From: Allobosea sp. CS1GBMeth4
Lineage (GTDB): Bacteria > Pseudomonadota > Alphaproteobacteria > Rhizobiales > Beijerinckiaceae
Direction of reading: 5' to 3'
DNA length: 64,000 bases
NCBI RefSeq assembly: GCF_900185715.1
Contig: NZ_FYAS01000018.1
Location: 61,848 to 125,847 of the forward strand
The notes below the pieces were generated by a model. It saw only the letters and a program-made list of their open reading frames with translations, did no database searches and was not told the DNA's origin. How positions within the stretch are numbered: position 1 is the stretch's first letter; each line of letters opens with the position of its first letter. This document shows, piece after piece, positions 9,300 to 18,459 of this stretch. A program made the position numbers and the translations under genes.

Positions 9300-9550
9300 G
9301 AATGTCGCCACCACACCACGCTCGGCATCGGCAATTCGCGCGAAATCATCCTGGGCGAGGTCGTCTACGCGCATTTCCGCGCCGATGTTGTCGACGAGCG
9401 ACTTCATGTCGATCCAGCGGCGCTCGACGCGGTCGGCCGCATGGGCGGTCGTGGCTATGCGACGACCCGCGATCGCTTCGACCTGCCGACGATGAGTATC
9501 GCGACCTGGCAGGACGATCCGGCAGCTGCGAACCGCCGGCTCCAGACGAA
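9300..9550 (+). pseudogene. Fragment of a flavin reductase-like (DIM6/NTAB) protein
   Basis: In the plus-strand frame beginning at 9300 the translation includes TTLGIGNSREIILGEVVYAH, then HVDPAALDAVGRMGGRGYAT and TRDRFDLP. This is the C-terminal third of flavin-reductase-like flavoproteins that bind FMN. The N-terminal FMN-binding part is missing. The homologous stretch starts about 15 bp from the end of the ATPase fragment, so a deletion or rearrangement joined two broken genes. The frame runs on past the usual DLP-containing end without a sensible terminus. Confidence 0.7.
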
Positions 9551-9711
9551 AAGTGAGAGCCGGCTTCACCGATCAGATCGATTCGGCTTGACCGGATCCG
9601 GCTCTCGGCCGGCATGCATGCGACCATGCCGAAGCCGGGATGGTCTTCCGCAAGGGCGAGCATCCCTCAGCGCGTCCGCTTCCGGGAGAGCAGCCGCCTG
9701 GGTCAGGACGT

Positions 9712-10752
9712 TCAGTGCAGCCAGGCGAACGGCGCCGCCTCGGCGAACTTGTCGGAGACTTCGCCCGACAGGATCGGCGCGCCTTTCAGGTCCAGCTTGC
9801 GCGGCTTGGCGCCCTGGGCGGACAGGTTCATCTTCGCCAGATCGACCCAGAACACGCTGGGGCTGAACACGGACTCGTAATAGTAGCGCCGCGCCGTGAT
9901 GTCGGAGACCGTACGCCAGATGGTGGTCGCGATGTTCGGGTGTCGAGGATCGGCGATCCCCAGCGGGACGGAAATGTTGCGGGTCATCGAGAACACGGAG
10001 GCGAGCGCCGTGCGGGAATCCGTCGCTTTGGGCGCCGATTTCAGGTTGTAGGTTGCCCGCACGAACCGATCTGCCGCGCGGTAGGTGCCGGGCAGCATCG
10101 CACCGCCGCCGATCTCGTCCCAATAGCTATTGATGGTCAGCTGCTTGTCGAAGGTTGGCGAGTTGGTCATCACGGTATGGTCGCGGCCGTGATGGACCAC
10201 GAGCTTGCCGTCGACATACTCGAAGATGGCACTGTCGCCCGATGCGTCGGCCAGCGCGAGATGCGCGCCAGCCGCATCGCCGGTCGGCATCTTCGGCGCC
10301 ACGAGACGGAAGGGCTCAGCCTGCAGTCCTTTCACCGCTTCCGCGACGGTCGCGTAATTGTCCAGCGCATATTGCAGCCAGGCTCCGATCGACAGGGTCG
10401 CCTTCCCGACCTTGGCCTCGGTGCCGTAGTTCGCCTCGGCGAGATAGAGCATGTTGCCGACCAGCCCGACCTCGTTCATCCCGTCGACGGAACCGATGTC
10501 GTAAATCGAGGCGACCACCGAGCCGTAGCGGGATGCCCACTTGATCGATCCGCTGTCGATCCCGCCATCGCGTTGCATCCCCTTTGGGAAGGCCCAAAGA
10601 TGAGTTCCGGTATCCTCCATCCAATCGAGCGTGCGGCCGACGATCTGGTTGCCCGCTCCGCTCCCATAGAGGATGCGCGTGCAGGCATCGGATCTGGCAG
10701 CGGCAAGCCCGAGCGCGAGGCTGGCGACGATAAAAGCTGAACGGCGAAGCAT
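9712..10752 (-). CDS. Secreted linear-amide hydrolase (choloylglycine hydrolase/penicillin V acylase family)
   Basis: 346 residues starting at ATG 10752. The signal peptide (MLRRSAFIVASLALGLAAAR) is followed by SDACTRILYGS, in which Cys (about residue 24) would become the N-terminal nucleophile after processing, as in Ntn hydrolases of the bile-salt hydrolase/penicillin V acylase family. Family landmarks follow: RTLDWMED, the Asn-containing GMNEVGLVGNML, and TNSPTFDKQ. The enzyme should cleave a linear C-N amide bond in the periplasm. In Gram-negative bacteria, relatives act on penicillin V or acyl-homoserine lactones, so quorum quenching is possible but not shown here. A longer reading to 10827 adds no signal peptide and is rejected. 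Confidence 0.88.
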   Translation of the reverse strand: MLRRSAFIVASLALGLAAARSDACTRILYGSGAGNQIVGRTLDWMEDTGTHLWAFPKGMQRDGGIDSGSIKWASRYGSVVASIYDIGSVDGMNEVGLVGNMLYLAEANYGTEAKVGKATLSIGAWLQYALDNYATVAEAVKGLQAEPFRLVAPKMPTGDAAGAHLALADASGDSAIFEYVDGKLVVHHGRDHTVMTNSPTFDKQLTINSYWDEIGGGAMLPGTYRAADRFVRATYNLKSAPKATDSRTALASVFSMTRNISVPLGIADPRHPNIATTIWRTVSDITARRYYYESVFSPSVFWVDLAKMNLSAQGAKPRKLDLKGAPILSGEVSDKFAEAAPFAWLH

Positions 10753-11148
10753 ACCAGTATCCCCCTGCGGCAGCGCGGGCGCGCCCAATTGCGACGTCAG
10801 GAAACCGCTGCCGTCATCGAGGGGCATTGACCTGAATCATTTGTGAGGACCGCCGTGGCGCTACGATTGTGGTTCGGGCCCGACAGCTCGGCCGGTCCAA
10901 ATTCGTGATCAGAGTGAGCGTCGTGGGCCTGCGCGCCTGGCTGCTGTGAAACGCGAGCCCACAGCCAATTCGCCGCGAGAACTCGGTCACCGCGGTTGTC
11001 GCGGCGAACCGCCATGGCGCAAGGCCGAGCCGAGAATCGGCCTCGGCGCCGCGAGACATCGGATAGAACCAGTGTTGGGGATGTCCGCTTCCGGGCGACG
11101 GCGCGATGGCTGCAACTGGCGCATCGCGACTGCCGGTTGAGCGAGCGG
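10753..11148. other. Intergenic region without recognisable gene
   Basis: 396 bp between the acylase start and the end of the DUF1445 gene, both on the minus strand. It should hold the acylase promoter and the end of the upstream operon. No coding frame with family resemblance, RNA gene or clear terminator was seen. Confidence 0.4.
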
Positions 11149-11943
11149 TTAGCCCGTCGCGAGCGTACCGTTGCGGATATCGGTGACGAGCATGTAGCCA
11201 GGGGCGTGGGTAATGCAGAAGCCCGGGCGCGTCCTGGCGATCACCGCCTGGGGCGTGACCCCGCAGGCCCAGAACACCGGGATCTCGCCGGGCCTGATCT
11301 CGACGGGATCGCCGTAGTCGGGCGCCATGACGTCCCGGATGCCGATGGCCTGGGGATCGCCGAGATGGACAGGCGCGCCATGGACCGAGGGGAAGCGGCC
11401 AGTGACTTGGACGGCACGGATCGCATCGGCCGGCGCCAGCGGGCGCATCGAGACGACGAGCGGCCCGGAGAAGCGGCCCGCCGGCGTCGTCGCGATCGAT
11501 GTCCGATACATCGGCACGTTCCGGCCCAGCTCGATGTGGCGCACCGGCAGCCCGGCGGCGAGCATCGCCTCCTCGAAGGAGAAGGAGCAGCCGATCAGGA
11601 AGCTGACGAGATCGTCGCGCCAGTAGTCGTGGATGTCGACCGGCTCCGCCACCAGCTCGCCGTCGCGCCAGACGCGATAGCGCGGAAGGTCGCTGCGGAT
11701 GTCGAGATCGCGCCCGAGCGCCGGCAGCATGGGATCGCCGATCTCGGACACGCCGATCAGCGGACACGGCTTCGGGTTGCGCTGGCAGAACAGCATGAAC
11801 TCGAAGGCGAGCTCGCGCGGCAGGATCGCCAGATTGGCCTGGACGAAGCCGGGCGCGACATTCGCGGTAGGTGCATCGAGCGCCCCCGAACGAGCAGCCA
11901 GGCGCGCCGCATAGGGGTCGCGCAAGGGCGTGTTGTCTTCCAT
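11149..11943 (-). CDS. DUF1445 family protein (putative hydro-lyase / D-glutamate cyclase-like)
   Basis: 264 residues from ATG 11943, close behind the amidase stop at 11948. Family signatures are present: [54 protein letters not shown], and the C-terminal [11 protein letters not shown] and [14 protein letters not shown]1445 proteins include the mitochondrial D-glutamate cyclase and are annotated as putative hydro-lyases. They often sit next to amidase or allophanate-type genes. This is the last gene of the minus-strand operon and probably acts on the carboxylate or cyclic product of the pathway. The exact substrate is not readable. Confidence 0.82.
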   Translation of the reverse strand: MEDNTPLRDPYAARLAARSGALDAPTANVAPGFVQANLAILPRELAFEFMLFCQRNPKPCPLIGVSEIGDPMLPALGRDLDIRSDLPRYRVWRDGELVAEPVDIHDYWRDDLVSFLIGCSFSFEEAMLAAGLPVRHIELGRNVPMYRTSIATTPAGRFSGPLVVSMRPLAPADAIRAVQVTGRFPSVHGAPVHLGDPQAIGIRDVMAPDYGDPVEIRPGEIPVFWACGVTPQAVIARTRPGFCITHAPGYMLVTDIRNGTLATG

Positions 11944-11947
11944 GGCC

Positions 11948-13303
11948 TCAGTTCCGCTTCGCGGCGCGCAGCGCCTGTTCCACCGCCTGCCCGATCGACA
12001 GGATCGCGCGATCGCGGCCACCGGCGCCGGCGATCATCAGCCCCACCGGAGCCTCGCCGCGACGATGGCAGGGCAGGCTCAGCGCGCAGCCGTCGAGGAA
12101 GTTGATGAAGGTCGGATTGCGCAGGATCAGCAGGTTGGTGGCGCCGAAGACGGCGTCGTCGGCCAATTCGTCGATGCGCGGCGCGACGACCGGCACGGTC
12201 GGCATGACCAGGGCGTCGAAGGGCGCGATCCGCCACTCGACCGCGGCGACCCAGGCGGCGCGCGCCGCCAGCACGTCGATATAATCGGCCGCCGACATCT
12301 CCCGACCGCGCAGGATCCGCACCCGCACGCGCGGGTCGTAGCGTTCGCCGGCCCGCTGGATCAGCTCGCGATGCCAGTGCCAGGCTTCCGCCGCCGCCAG
12401 GCCGCCCTTGACGTTGATCGCGCCGAGCTGCGCGAATTCCGGTACGGCGATCTCGCTGATCCGTGCTCCGGCCCGCGACAATGTGGCGAGCGCGGCCTCG
12501 AAGCTGGCCGCGACCGCCGTGTCCATGCCGTCGAGCGCGACGGTCGTCGGCACTGCGAGCCGCAAGCCGGCGAGGCTGGCGTCGCCGAGCAGGTTCTCGC
12601 CGGTTCCGGAGAGGACGGCGTCGAGCATGGCGCAACAGGCGACGCTGCGCCCGATCGGCCCGACCGAATCGAGGCTGGTCGAGAGCGGCAGGACCCCGTC
12701 GCGCGGGACGCGCCGTGCGGTCGGCTTGAAGCCGGTGAGGCCGCACAGAGCGGCGGGAATCCGGACCGAGCCGCCGGTATCCGTGCCGACCGCGGCCGCC
12801 GCCATGCCATCGCTGACCGAGACCGCCGCACCCGAGGACGAGCCGCCCGGAATCCGCTTGGCGGCGCGGTCGAACGGGTTCAGCGGCGTGCCGTAATGCG
12901 GATTGAGTCCGAGACCCGAGAAGGCGAACTCGGTCATGTTGGTGCGGCCGACGATAACCGCGCCGGCGGCGATGAGGCGCTCGACCACCGGCGAATTGGC
13001 TCGGGCCGGCGGTGCATCGTCGAGAGCGACGCTGCCGGCCATGGTGATGTCGCCGGCGACGTCGAACAGGTCCTTGATCGAGATCGGCAGGCCTTCGATC
13101 GGCGAGCGCGGAAAGCCGGCCTGCCGCAGGGCATCGGACGCCCGTGCCGCCTTGAGCGCGCGCTCGGCATAGAGTCTGGTGAAGACGCGGGCGCCTTCCC
13201 CGTTGCTCGCTTGCGCGCCCGCCAGGGCGTCCTCGGTCAGGGCGATGGAGGTAGCGCTCCCCGTGGCGAGAGCCTCCTGCAGTTCGGTCAGCGTCCGGCT
13301 CAT
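11948..13303 (-). CDS. Amidase-signature family amidase
   Basis: 451 residues. The Ser-Ser-Lys triad elements are visible: Lys in PISIKDLFD (about residue 75), the Ser/Gly-rich GGSSSGAA (about 150), and the nucleophile region [20 protein letters not shown] (about 170-190). The enzyme hydrolyses a carboxamide to acid plus ammonia in the cytoplasm. The ATG at 13303 lies 2 nt after the DUF2848 stop, and 4 nt separate its own stop from the next gene, so translation is probably coupled. The neighbouring TRAP transporter suggests that the amide substrate or a precursor is imported. Confidence 0.92.
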   Translation of the reverse strand: MSRTLTELQEALATGSATSIALTEDALAGAQASNGEGARVFTRLYAERALKAARASDALRQAGFPRSPIEGLPISIKDLFDVAGDITMAGSVALDDAPPARANSPVVERLIAAGAVIVGRTNMTEFAFSGLGLNPHYGTPLNPFDRAAKRIPGGSSSGAAVSVSDGMAAAAVGTDTGGSVRIPAALCGLTGFKPTARRVPRDGVLPLSTSLDSVGPIGRSVACCAMLDAVLSGTGENLLGDASLAGLRLAVPTTVALDGMDTAVAASFEAALATLSRAGARISEIAVPEFAQLGAINVKGGLAAAEAWHWHRELIQRAGERYDPRVRVRILRGREMSAADYIDVLAARAAWVAAVEWRIAPFDALVMPTVPVVAPRIDELADDAVFGATNLLILRNPTFINFLDGCALSLPCHRRGEAPVGLMIAGAGGRDRAILSIGQAVEQALRAAKRN

Positions 13304-13305
13304 GG

Positions 13306-13992
13306 TCAGGCGACTTCCGGCAACGACACGATTCGGTAGACATGCTCGATGCTGCGGCCGAGCACCGGGTCGAACAGCTCCATGGCGAAGGACGGAGCCG
13401 GCCGGATGCCGCCGATCGCACCGACCGTGCCGCAGATCATGCCGGTTCCATCGGGCAGGAGCGCCGCGCCGTCGGTGAAGCCGGCGACGAGCTCGAGCGG
13501 CGGGCGCAGGCTGGACAGCTTGCCCTCCTGGTAGAGCACCCGCGCCCCGTTCTCCTCGATATGGGAGCGGACGATCATCTCGTCCCAGTGCCCGGCGACC
13601 TCGGCGAAGCGCCAGGCCTTGCGCGCCAGCGGCTTGGCGCAGATCTGCTTGGAGATCGCGACGCCGATCGTCTCGAGCTTGCGGTCGGTGTGGTCGGAGG
13701 CGAGGCTGACATACATCTCCCCGCCGGCGCTGAAGACGAAGGTCTCGACCTCGCCGGAGCTCTCGGTCCCGAGCACCTGGATGCGGTCGGCTTGCGTCGC
13801 CAGGCTCGCGGCGACGCGGTAGTAGAGCGGCACGGTGCTCGGACGCGGCACGCCGATGGCGGCGAGCTCCTCGATATGATGTTCGATCGCGGCACGGTCG
13901 CGCCCGGCCCAGCCGGCGACGACTAGCTCGGTGAGATCGACCTTGAGGGCGCGCGTGGCGGCGTCGCCCTCGACGACGAAATTCAGTTCCAT
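13306..13992 (-). CDS. DUF2848 domain protein
   Basis: 228 residues from ATG 13992 (MELNFVV). The sequence matches the DUF2848 family in length and motifs, including VPLYYRVAASL, EVETFVFSAGGEMYVSLASD, HTDR and the C-terminal MICGTVGAIGG followed by FAMELFDPVLGRS. The fold is expected to be related to fumarylacetoacetate hydrolases; this is a family inference, not seen here directly. The stop is 2 nt before the amidase start, so the two are likely co-translated and act in the same pathway. Confidence 0.8.
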   Translation of the reverse strand: MELNFVVEGDAATRALKVDLTELVVAGWAGRDRAAIEHHIEELAAIGVPRPSTVPLYYRVAASLATQADRIQVLGTESSGEVETFVFSAGGEMYVSLASDHTDRKLETIGVAISKQICAKPLARKAWRFAEVAGHWDEMIVRSHIEENGARVLYQEGKLSSLRPPLELVAGFTDGAALLPDGTGMICGTVGAIGGIRPAPSFAMELFDPVLGRSIEHVYRIVSLPEVA

Positions 13993-14036
13993 GACATCCT
14001 GCAGATTAGGGGATTGGGAGAGGCGATGCGCCGCGC

Positions 14037-15320
14037 CTATTCGAAGACGCGGGGGAGAAAGAGTGCGAGGTCGGGAACGAGTGCGAGCAGCAGCAGCAGC
14101 ACTGCCATCGCCGCGACATAGGGCATGCTGCCCATGATCACGGCGTTCATCGAGCCGCTCTTGCGCAGGCTCTGGACCACGAAGAGGTTGAGCCCGACCG
14201 GCGGGGTGATCAGCGCGGCCTCGACGAGGACGATGATCAGGATGCCGAGCCAAATCGGATCGTAGCCGAGCCCGATCATGATCGGCGCCACGATCGGAAT
14301 CGTGGTGATCATCATCGAGAGCGTCTCCATGAAGCAGCCGAGGATCAGGTAGAACACCACGATCACGACCAGCATCTGCGCCGGCGAGAGGCCGAGCCCC
14401 CTGATCGAATTGGTGATCGCGTCGGTGATCCCGGTCGCGGCCATCACGAAGTTGAGGAAGGCGGCGGCGATGATGATCAGCATGATCATCGCGGTCGCCT
14501 TCATCGTGCCCTCGACCGCCTCGCGCAGCATCGGCAGCGTCAGGCGGCGCGACCAGGCCGCGAGCGCCATCGCGCCGGTGACGCCGAGCGCGGCAGCCTC
14601 CGTGGGCGTGGCGAGGCCGGCATAGATCGAGCCCACGACGAGCAGGAAGATGCCGAGCGGCGGCGCCAGATGCGCCAGGCTGGCGAGGCGCTCGCCCCAG
14701 CTCGCGGCGATCCGGCGTCCGCCCCATTCCGGCTTCACGACACAGCCGATGATGACCGTGAGCATGAACAGGCCGGCGAGCAGCAGGCCCGGAATGATGC
14801 CGGCGAGGTAGAGCTTCGGCACCGAGGAATTGGTCAGCACCCCGTAGAGCACGAGGTTGATCGAGGGCGGGATCAGGATGCCGAGCGTGCCGCCGGCCGC
14901 GAGGCTGCCGAGGAAGAGCGGCTCGTTGTAGCCGTAGCGCTTGATCTGCGGCAGCGCGACCGTGCCGACCGTCGCGGCTGTCGCCACGCTCGATCCGGAT
15001 GTCGCCGCGAACAGGGCCGAGGCGCCGATATTGGCGTGCATCAGCCCGCCCGGCAGCCAGGACAGCCACAGGCTCATCGCGCCGTACATCCGTTCGGCGA
15101 AGCCGGAGCGCAACAGGATCTCGCCGAGCAGGATGAAGAGCGGGATGGCGACGAGCAGGAACTCGTTGTTGGTGCTCCAGGCGAGCTCGCCGATACCGCG
15201 CGTCAGCGGCAGCATCGAATAGAGCGGGTCGAGGACCAGGCCGAGCACGCCGAGGGCGGCGCCGACCGGGATCGACAGGCCGATCAGGACGAGCAGGAGG
15301 ATGAGTGTCGTGGCGATCAT
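14037..15320 (-). CDS. TRAP transporter large permease (DctM)
   Basis: 427 residues, about 12 predicted hydrophobic helices. Signature stretches include FAATSGSSVATAATVGTVAL, the GTLGILIPPS motif and a second ALITPPVGLNLFVV near the C-terminus. The subunit carries solute across the inner membrane by Na+ symport with its DctQ and DctP partners. The ATG at 15320 overlaps the stop of the small permease (ATGA at 15317-15320), which fixes the start. A longer reading upstream is only DctQ in another frame. Confidence 0.94.
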   Translation of the reverse strand: MIATTLILLLVLIGLSIPVGAALGVLGLVLDPLYSMLPLTRGIGELAWSTNNEFLLVAIPLFILLGEILLRSGFAERMYGAMSLWLSWLPGGLMHANIGASALFAATSGSSVATAATVGTVALPQIKRYGYNEPLFLGSLAAGGTLGILIPPSINLVLYGVLTNSSVPKLYLAGIIPGLLLAGLFMLTVIIGCVVKPEWGGRRIAASWGERLASLAHLAPPLGIFLLVVGSIYAGLATPTEAAALGVTGAMALAAWSRRLTLPMLREAVEGTMKATAMIMLIIIAAAFLNFVMAATGITDAITNSIRGLGLSPAQMLVVIVVFYLILGCFMETLSMMITTIPIVAPIMIGLGYDPIWLGILIIVLVEAALITPPVGLNLFVVQSLRKSGSMNAVIMGSMPYVAAMAVLLLLLALVPDLALFLPRVFE

Positions 15321-15937
15321 ACCGCCTCTCCCTTGACCATGCGCTCGCCGGCGGCGGCTTCCTCCTCGGCCTCTTCCTGTGTCGAGCGCACGCCGGCGAT
15401 CGCCTTCACGGTCGCGACGTCGCCGGTCACCAGCGCGATCGAGGCGCGCAGAAGCATCAGGGCGAGGATGACGCACATGAAGAGCAGGCCGGCGAACCAC
15501 AGCCCCTGCGGGATCGCGAGCGGCGTCGCCAGCGGCGTGTTGGCCCGCGAGCTCTGGGCGAGCGAGGCGCCGACCACGTCATAGGCGTAATAGGTCAGCA
15601 TCGCCATGAAGGTGCCGAGCGCGACCAGCGAGACCCAGTCGAAGACGGCGGCGAGCCGCACGGGAAAGTACTGGTAGAGCACGTCGACACGGACATTGGC
15701 GCGCTGCAGGGTCGCATAGGCGAGCGACCAGCTCGTGCTGACGGCGAAGGCGTAGCTCGACAATTCGTCCGCCCCACGGGTGGTGAAGCCGAGGAACTTG
15801 CGAGCGAGCACGTCGAACGAGATCAGCAGGACGCTGGCGATGGTCAGAGCCCCGGCGCACCAGACGGCGACACGCGACAGGGTTTCCGCATGGCGCAGCA
15901 GCGCCGCCAGAGCGTTGGGCGGGGGCGGGCTTGTCAT
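15317..15937 (-). CDS. TRAP transporter small permease (DctQ)
   Basis: 206 residues from ATG 15937, with four hydrophobic segments and the family sequence DVLARKFLGFTTRGADELSS after the second. There is a charged C-terminal tail with a Glu-rich run (QEEAEEEAAAGE). It forms the membrane core with DctM. The stop overlaps the DctM start by 4 nt. The binding protein gene lies 62 bp upstream. Confidence 0.92.
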   Translation of the reverse strand: MTSPPPPNALAALLRHAETLSRVAVWCAGALTIASVLLISFDVLARKFLGFTTRGADELSSYAFAVSTSWSLAYATLQRANVRVDVLYQYFPVRLAAVFDWVSLVALGTFMAMLTYYAYDVVGASLAQSSRANTPLATPLAIPQGLWFAGLLFMCVILALMLLRASIALVTGDVATVKAIAGVRSTQEEAEEEAAAGERMVKGEAV

Positions 15938-15999
15938 GGTTCCTCGGCTTCCGGGAGAAGGGGAGGAGGCCGGCACGCGCCGGCCTCCGGTTCCGGCGC

Positions 16000-17037
16000 T
16001 TACTTCTTGGCGGTCAGGCCGAGTTCCTTGCCGACCGTGGCGTTGAAGCCGGCGACGCAGTCGGCCGAGCAGCGGGCCGCCCATTTCGGCAGCACCTTCT
16101 CCTGCAGCACGGTCTTGAGCAGCGCCTTGTCGGCGTCGGTCGGGACGACGAGCTGCATTTTGCCCTTCACCGGCAGGGTGCAGGTGGCGGCGCCGGTGTT
16201 GCAGTCATAGCCCTGCTGGGTCTGCTGCGCGGCGGCGTCCCAGATCTGGCCGACCAGGGTCTTGATGTTGCTCGCCAGGAACTCGCGGACCTTCGGGTCG
16301 ATCTTGTTCCAGGCGGCCTCGTTGACCGCATGGATCTGCTGGTTCCAGTTGATCGGCAGCGCCAGCAGATGGGTCGAGACCTCGTACCATTTGGCCGAAT
16401 AGCCGGACAGCGAGCCGGTGATGGCGCAGTCGACGACCTTGTTCTGCAAGGCCGGGACGACCTCGCCGAAGGCCATCGTCACGCTCGAGCCGCCGAAAGC
16501 CTCGACGAATTCGGCCTGGGTGCGGCTGGAGGTGCGGACCTTCTTGCCCTTGAGATCGGCGAGGCCCTTGATCTCGGCATTGCAGAACAGCACCTGCGCC
16601 GGATAGGGCGAGATGCCGAGCAGGCGGACCTTCGAGCCCTCGCCGTAGAACTTCGCATAGACCGGCTCGAACGCGTCGGTGATGGTGCGCGCCGCCTTCG
16701 CGTCCGGCGCGAGGCCGGCCAGGTCGATCGCCTCGTTGATCGGGTTGTCGCTGGCGAAATAGGACAAGGTGGCGGTGCCGAACTCGATCACGCCCTGCGA
16801 CATCAGCCGCAGCAGCTCCGGCCCCTTCAGCCCCATCTCGTTGAAGCCCTTGATCTCGGCCGTGACCTGGCCCTTCGACTTCTCGGGGATCGTCTTGGTC
16901 CAGAACGGCTGCTCATAGTCCTGATAGGCGGTGAGGTTGCTCAGCCCTCCCACGACCTTGAGATTCGTCTTCGGCAGATCCTGCGCGGAGGCGGCGGTCG
17001 CCGCCAGCAGGCCGGTGGCGAGAATGAGAGCTTTCAT
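16000..17037 (-). CDS. TRAP transporter substrate-binding protein (DctP)
   Basis: 345 residues with a signal peptide (MKALILATGLLAATAASAQ). The DctP fold is supported by the conserved segment GKKVRTSSRTQAEFVEAFGG, whose Arg normally pairs with a substrate carboxylate, and by the later NEAAWNKIDP. Two Cys pairs near the C-terminus (DCNTGAATC and ARCSADC) may form disulfides and are unusual for the family. Its job is to capture an organic acid or amide-containing acid in the periplasm for the adjacent DctQM. The ligand is unknown. Confidence 0.92.
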   Translation of the reverse strand: MKALILATGLLAATAASAQDLPKTNLKVVGGLSNLTAYQDYEQPFWTKTIPEKSKGQVTAEIKGFNEMGLKGPELLRLMSQGVIEFGTATLSYFASDNPINEAIDLAGLAPDAKAARTITDAFEPVYAKFYGEGSKVRLLGISPYPAQVLFCNAEIKGLADLKGKKVRTSSRTQAEFVEAFGGSSVTMAFGEVVPALQNKVVDCAITGSLSGYSAKWYEVSTHLLALPINWNQQIHAVNEAAWNKIDPKVREFLASNIKTLVGQIWDAAAQQTQQGYDCNTGAATCTLPVKGKMQLVVPTDADKALLKTVLQEKVLPKWAARCSADCVAGFNATVGKELGLTAKK

Positions 17038-17082
17038 CGTTATCCCGTCGTTGTGGTTGGTGGTGGTGAGATGCCTTGCGCC

Positions 17083-18276
17083 CTAGTCCCAGGACCGGCA
17101 GGCGCGAGGATGGTGGAGCAGGCATTCGGGGCCCTCCGGCGTGACGAGGACCATCTCGCCGAGCGCCGCGCCGCCCAGGCCGGGCACGAACAGGTTCGGG
17201 TGCAGCTCGAACAGCATGCCGGGCGCCAATACGAGATCGGAAGCTGCAGCAGGCGGTGCGCCGGGATCGAAATGCTGGCGGAAGACTGCGGTGGTCAGCG
17301 GCTCCTCATAGGAGAAGCCGAGGCCGTGCCCGTTGCGGAAGCGCCGCATGCGCTGGCGCTCGGAACCATCGACACGCTCGGCCAACACGGCCTCCATGGC
17401 CCGCTCGGCGCCCGCCAGCGGCAGGCCCGGGCGCAGCGCCGACAGGCCTGCCTCCAGCATGGCGCCGGCATGGCCGGCGAGTTCGCGATGCTCGGCCTTC
17501 TGCGGCCCGATGCTGCCCATCCGAATGCCATGCCCCCAATGACCGTCGGCGGTGAGCGCGACGCCGAACAGGACCTGATCGCCATGTTCGGGTACCCGCC
17601 GGGCCTCCGCCGGCCAGTAGCGCGGATAGTCCGCCGCCGGCGCGATGGTCAGCCAGGTCCGGCAATAATCGGCGCCCTGCCTGCGCGCCTCGGTTTCGAG
17701 ATCGAGCTGAATCTCCCAGGCCGGGCGTCGCCGCGCCAGCTCCGCACCGAGCCGGCCGAAGAGCAGGTCGCACAACGCGGCCGCGTCGCGATGCCGGCTC
17801 AGGGCGGCTGCATCCTTGACCAGCCGCAACCGCGCTGCGGCGTCGTCGAGCGACGGGCCGGCGGCAAAGCCGTCTGCCGTCAGCCCGGCGTCGACCTGCC
17901 GGGGCAATTCCCCGAAACCGACCGTCGCGACGCAGGTGCCGTGCATCCGCGCCGCGAACACCTTGCCCCAGTCGAGCGGCGGAACATGCTCGGCAGCGAG
18001 ATCCGGCCGCAATTCACGCGCCAGCGGCAGCATGAATGGGCTGCCGACCAGGAGATACGCGGAATCGCTGGTGATGATCAGCAGCGACAGGCTCTCATGC
18101 CCGTCCCAGCCGCTGAAGAAACGCAGGGCACCATGCGAGGCGCTGCCGGCGCCAAGGGCGCTGCCGAAGCCAAAGACGGCAGCGCATTCCGCGCCGTGAT
18201 CGCGCGCGAGATGCAGCAGGGCGTCTCGCCGCTCCGCGAGCAGGTCCGTGGTGTCGCTCGGCGCCCTGACCATCAT
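17083..18276 (-). CDS. Creatinase-like M24 family protein lacking canonical metal ligands
   Basis: 397 residues with a creatinase N-terminal domain (about 1-150) and a pita-bread M24 domain (about 160-397). The usual first metal Asp is not seen (VLFGVALT replaces iDlG) and the second Asp is replaced in GHGIRMG. The His of NGHGLGFSYEEPL is kept. The usual EP is LHP in MLFELHPNLF. One Glu remains in LGEMVLVT. Loss of metal residues is typical of creatinase-type amidinohydrolases rather than Xaa-Pro peptidases. A C-N hydrolysis role on the imported substrate is therefore more likely than peptide cleavage. First structural gene after the LysR gene. Confidence 0.78.
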   Translation of the reverse strand: MMVRAPSDTTDLLAERRDALLHLARDHGAECAAVFGFGSALGAGSASHGALRFFSGWDGHESLSLLIITSDSAYLLVGSPFMLPLARELRPDLAAEHVPPLDWGKVFAARMHGTCVATVGFGELPRQVDAGLTADGFAAGPSLDDAAARLRLVKDAAALSRHRDAAALCDLLFGRLGAELARRRPAWEIQLDLETEARRQGADYCRTWLTIAPAADYPRYWPAEARRVPEHGDQVLFGVALTADGHWGHGIRMGSIGPQKAEHRELAGHAGAMLEAGLSALRPGLPLAGAERAMEAVLAERVDGSERQRMRRFRNGHGLGFSYEEPLTTAVFRQHFDPGAPPAAASDLVLAPGMLFELHPNLFVPGLGGAALGEMVLVTPEGPECLLHHPRACRSWD

Positions 18277-18459
18277 TGCATGTCAGACCGGACGACGACG
18301 GCAGCGCCCGGGACAAGGCGCTCCGAAATGACGATGTCTGCAACCTTCAAGGCGACCCCTCTGCCGCGGCTTTGAAGCCGTCTATGCATCGGTATTGCAG
18401 GGCATCGGGGGCGTTGCTGTCCAATCGTATGTTTGGAACCTAGGTATAAGCCGGATTTA

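Noticed and set aside
15931..18375. 814-codon plus-strand frame across the TRAP binding protein and M24 genes
   Set aside because: Antisense to two clear genes; composition typical of shadows.
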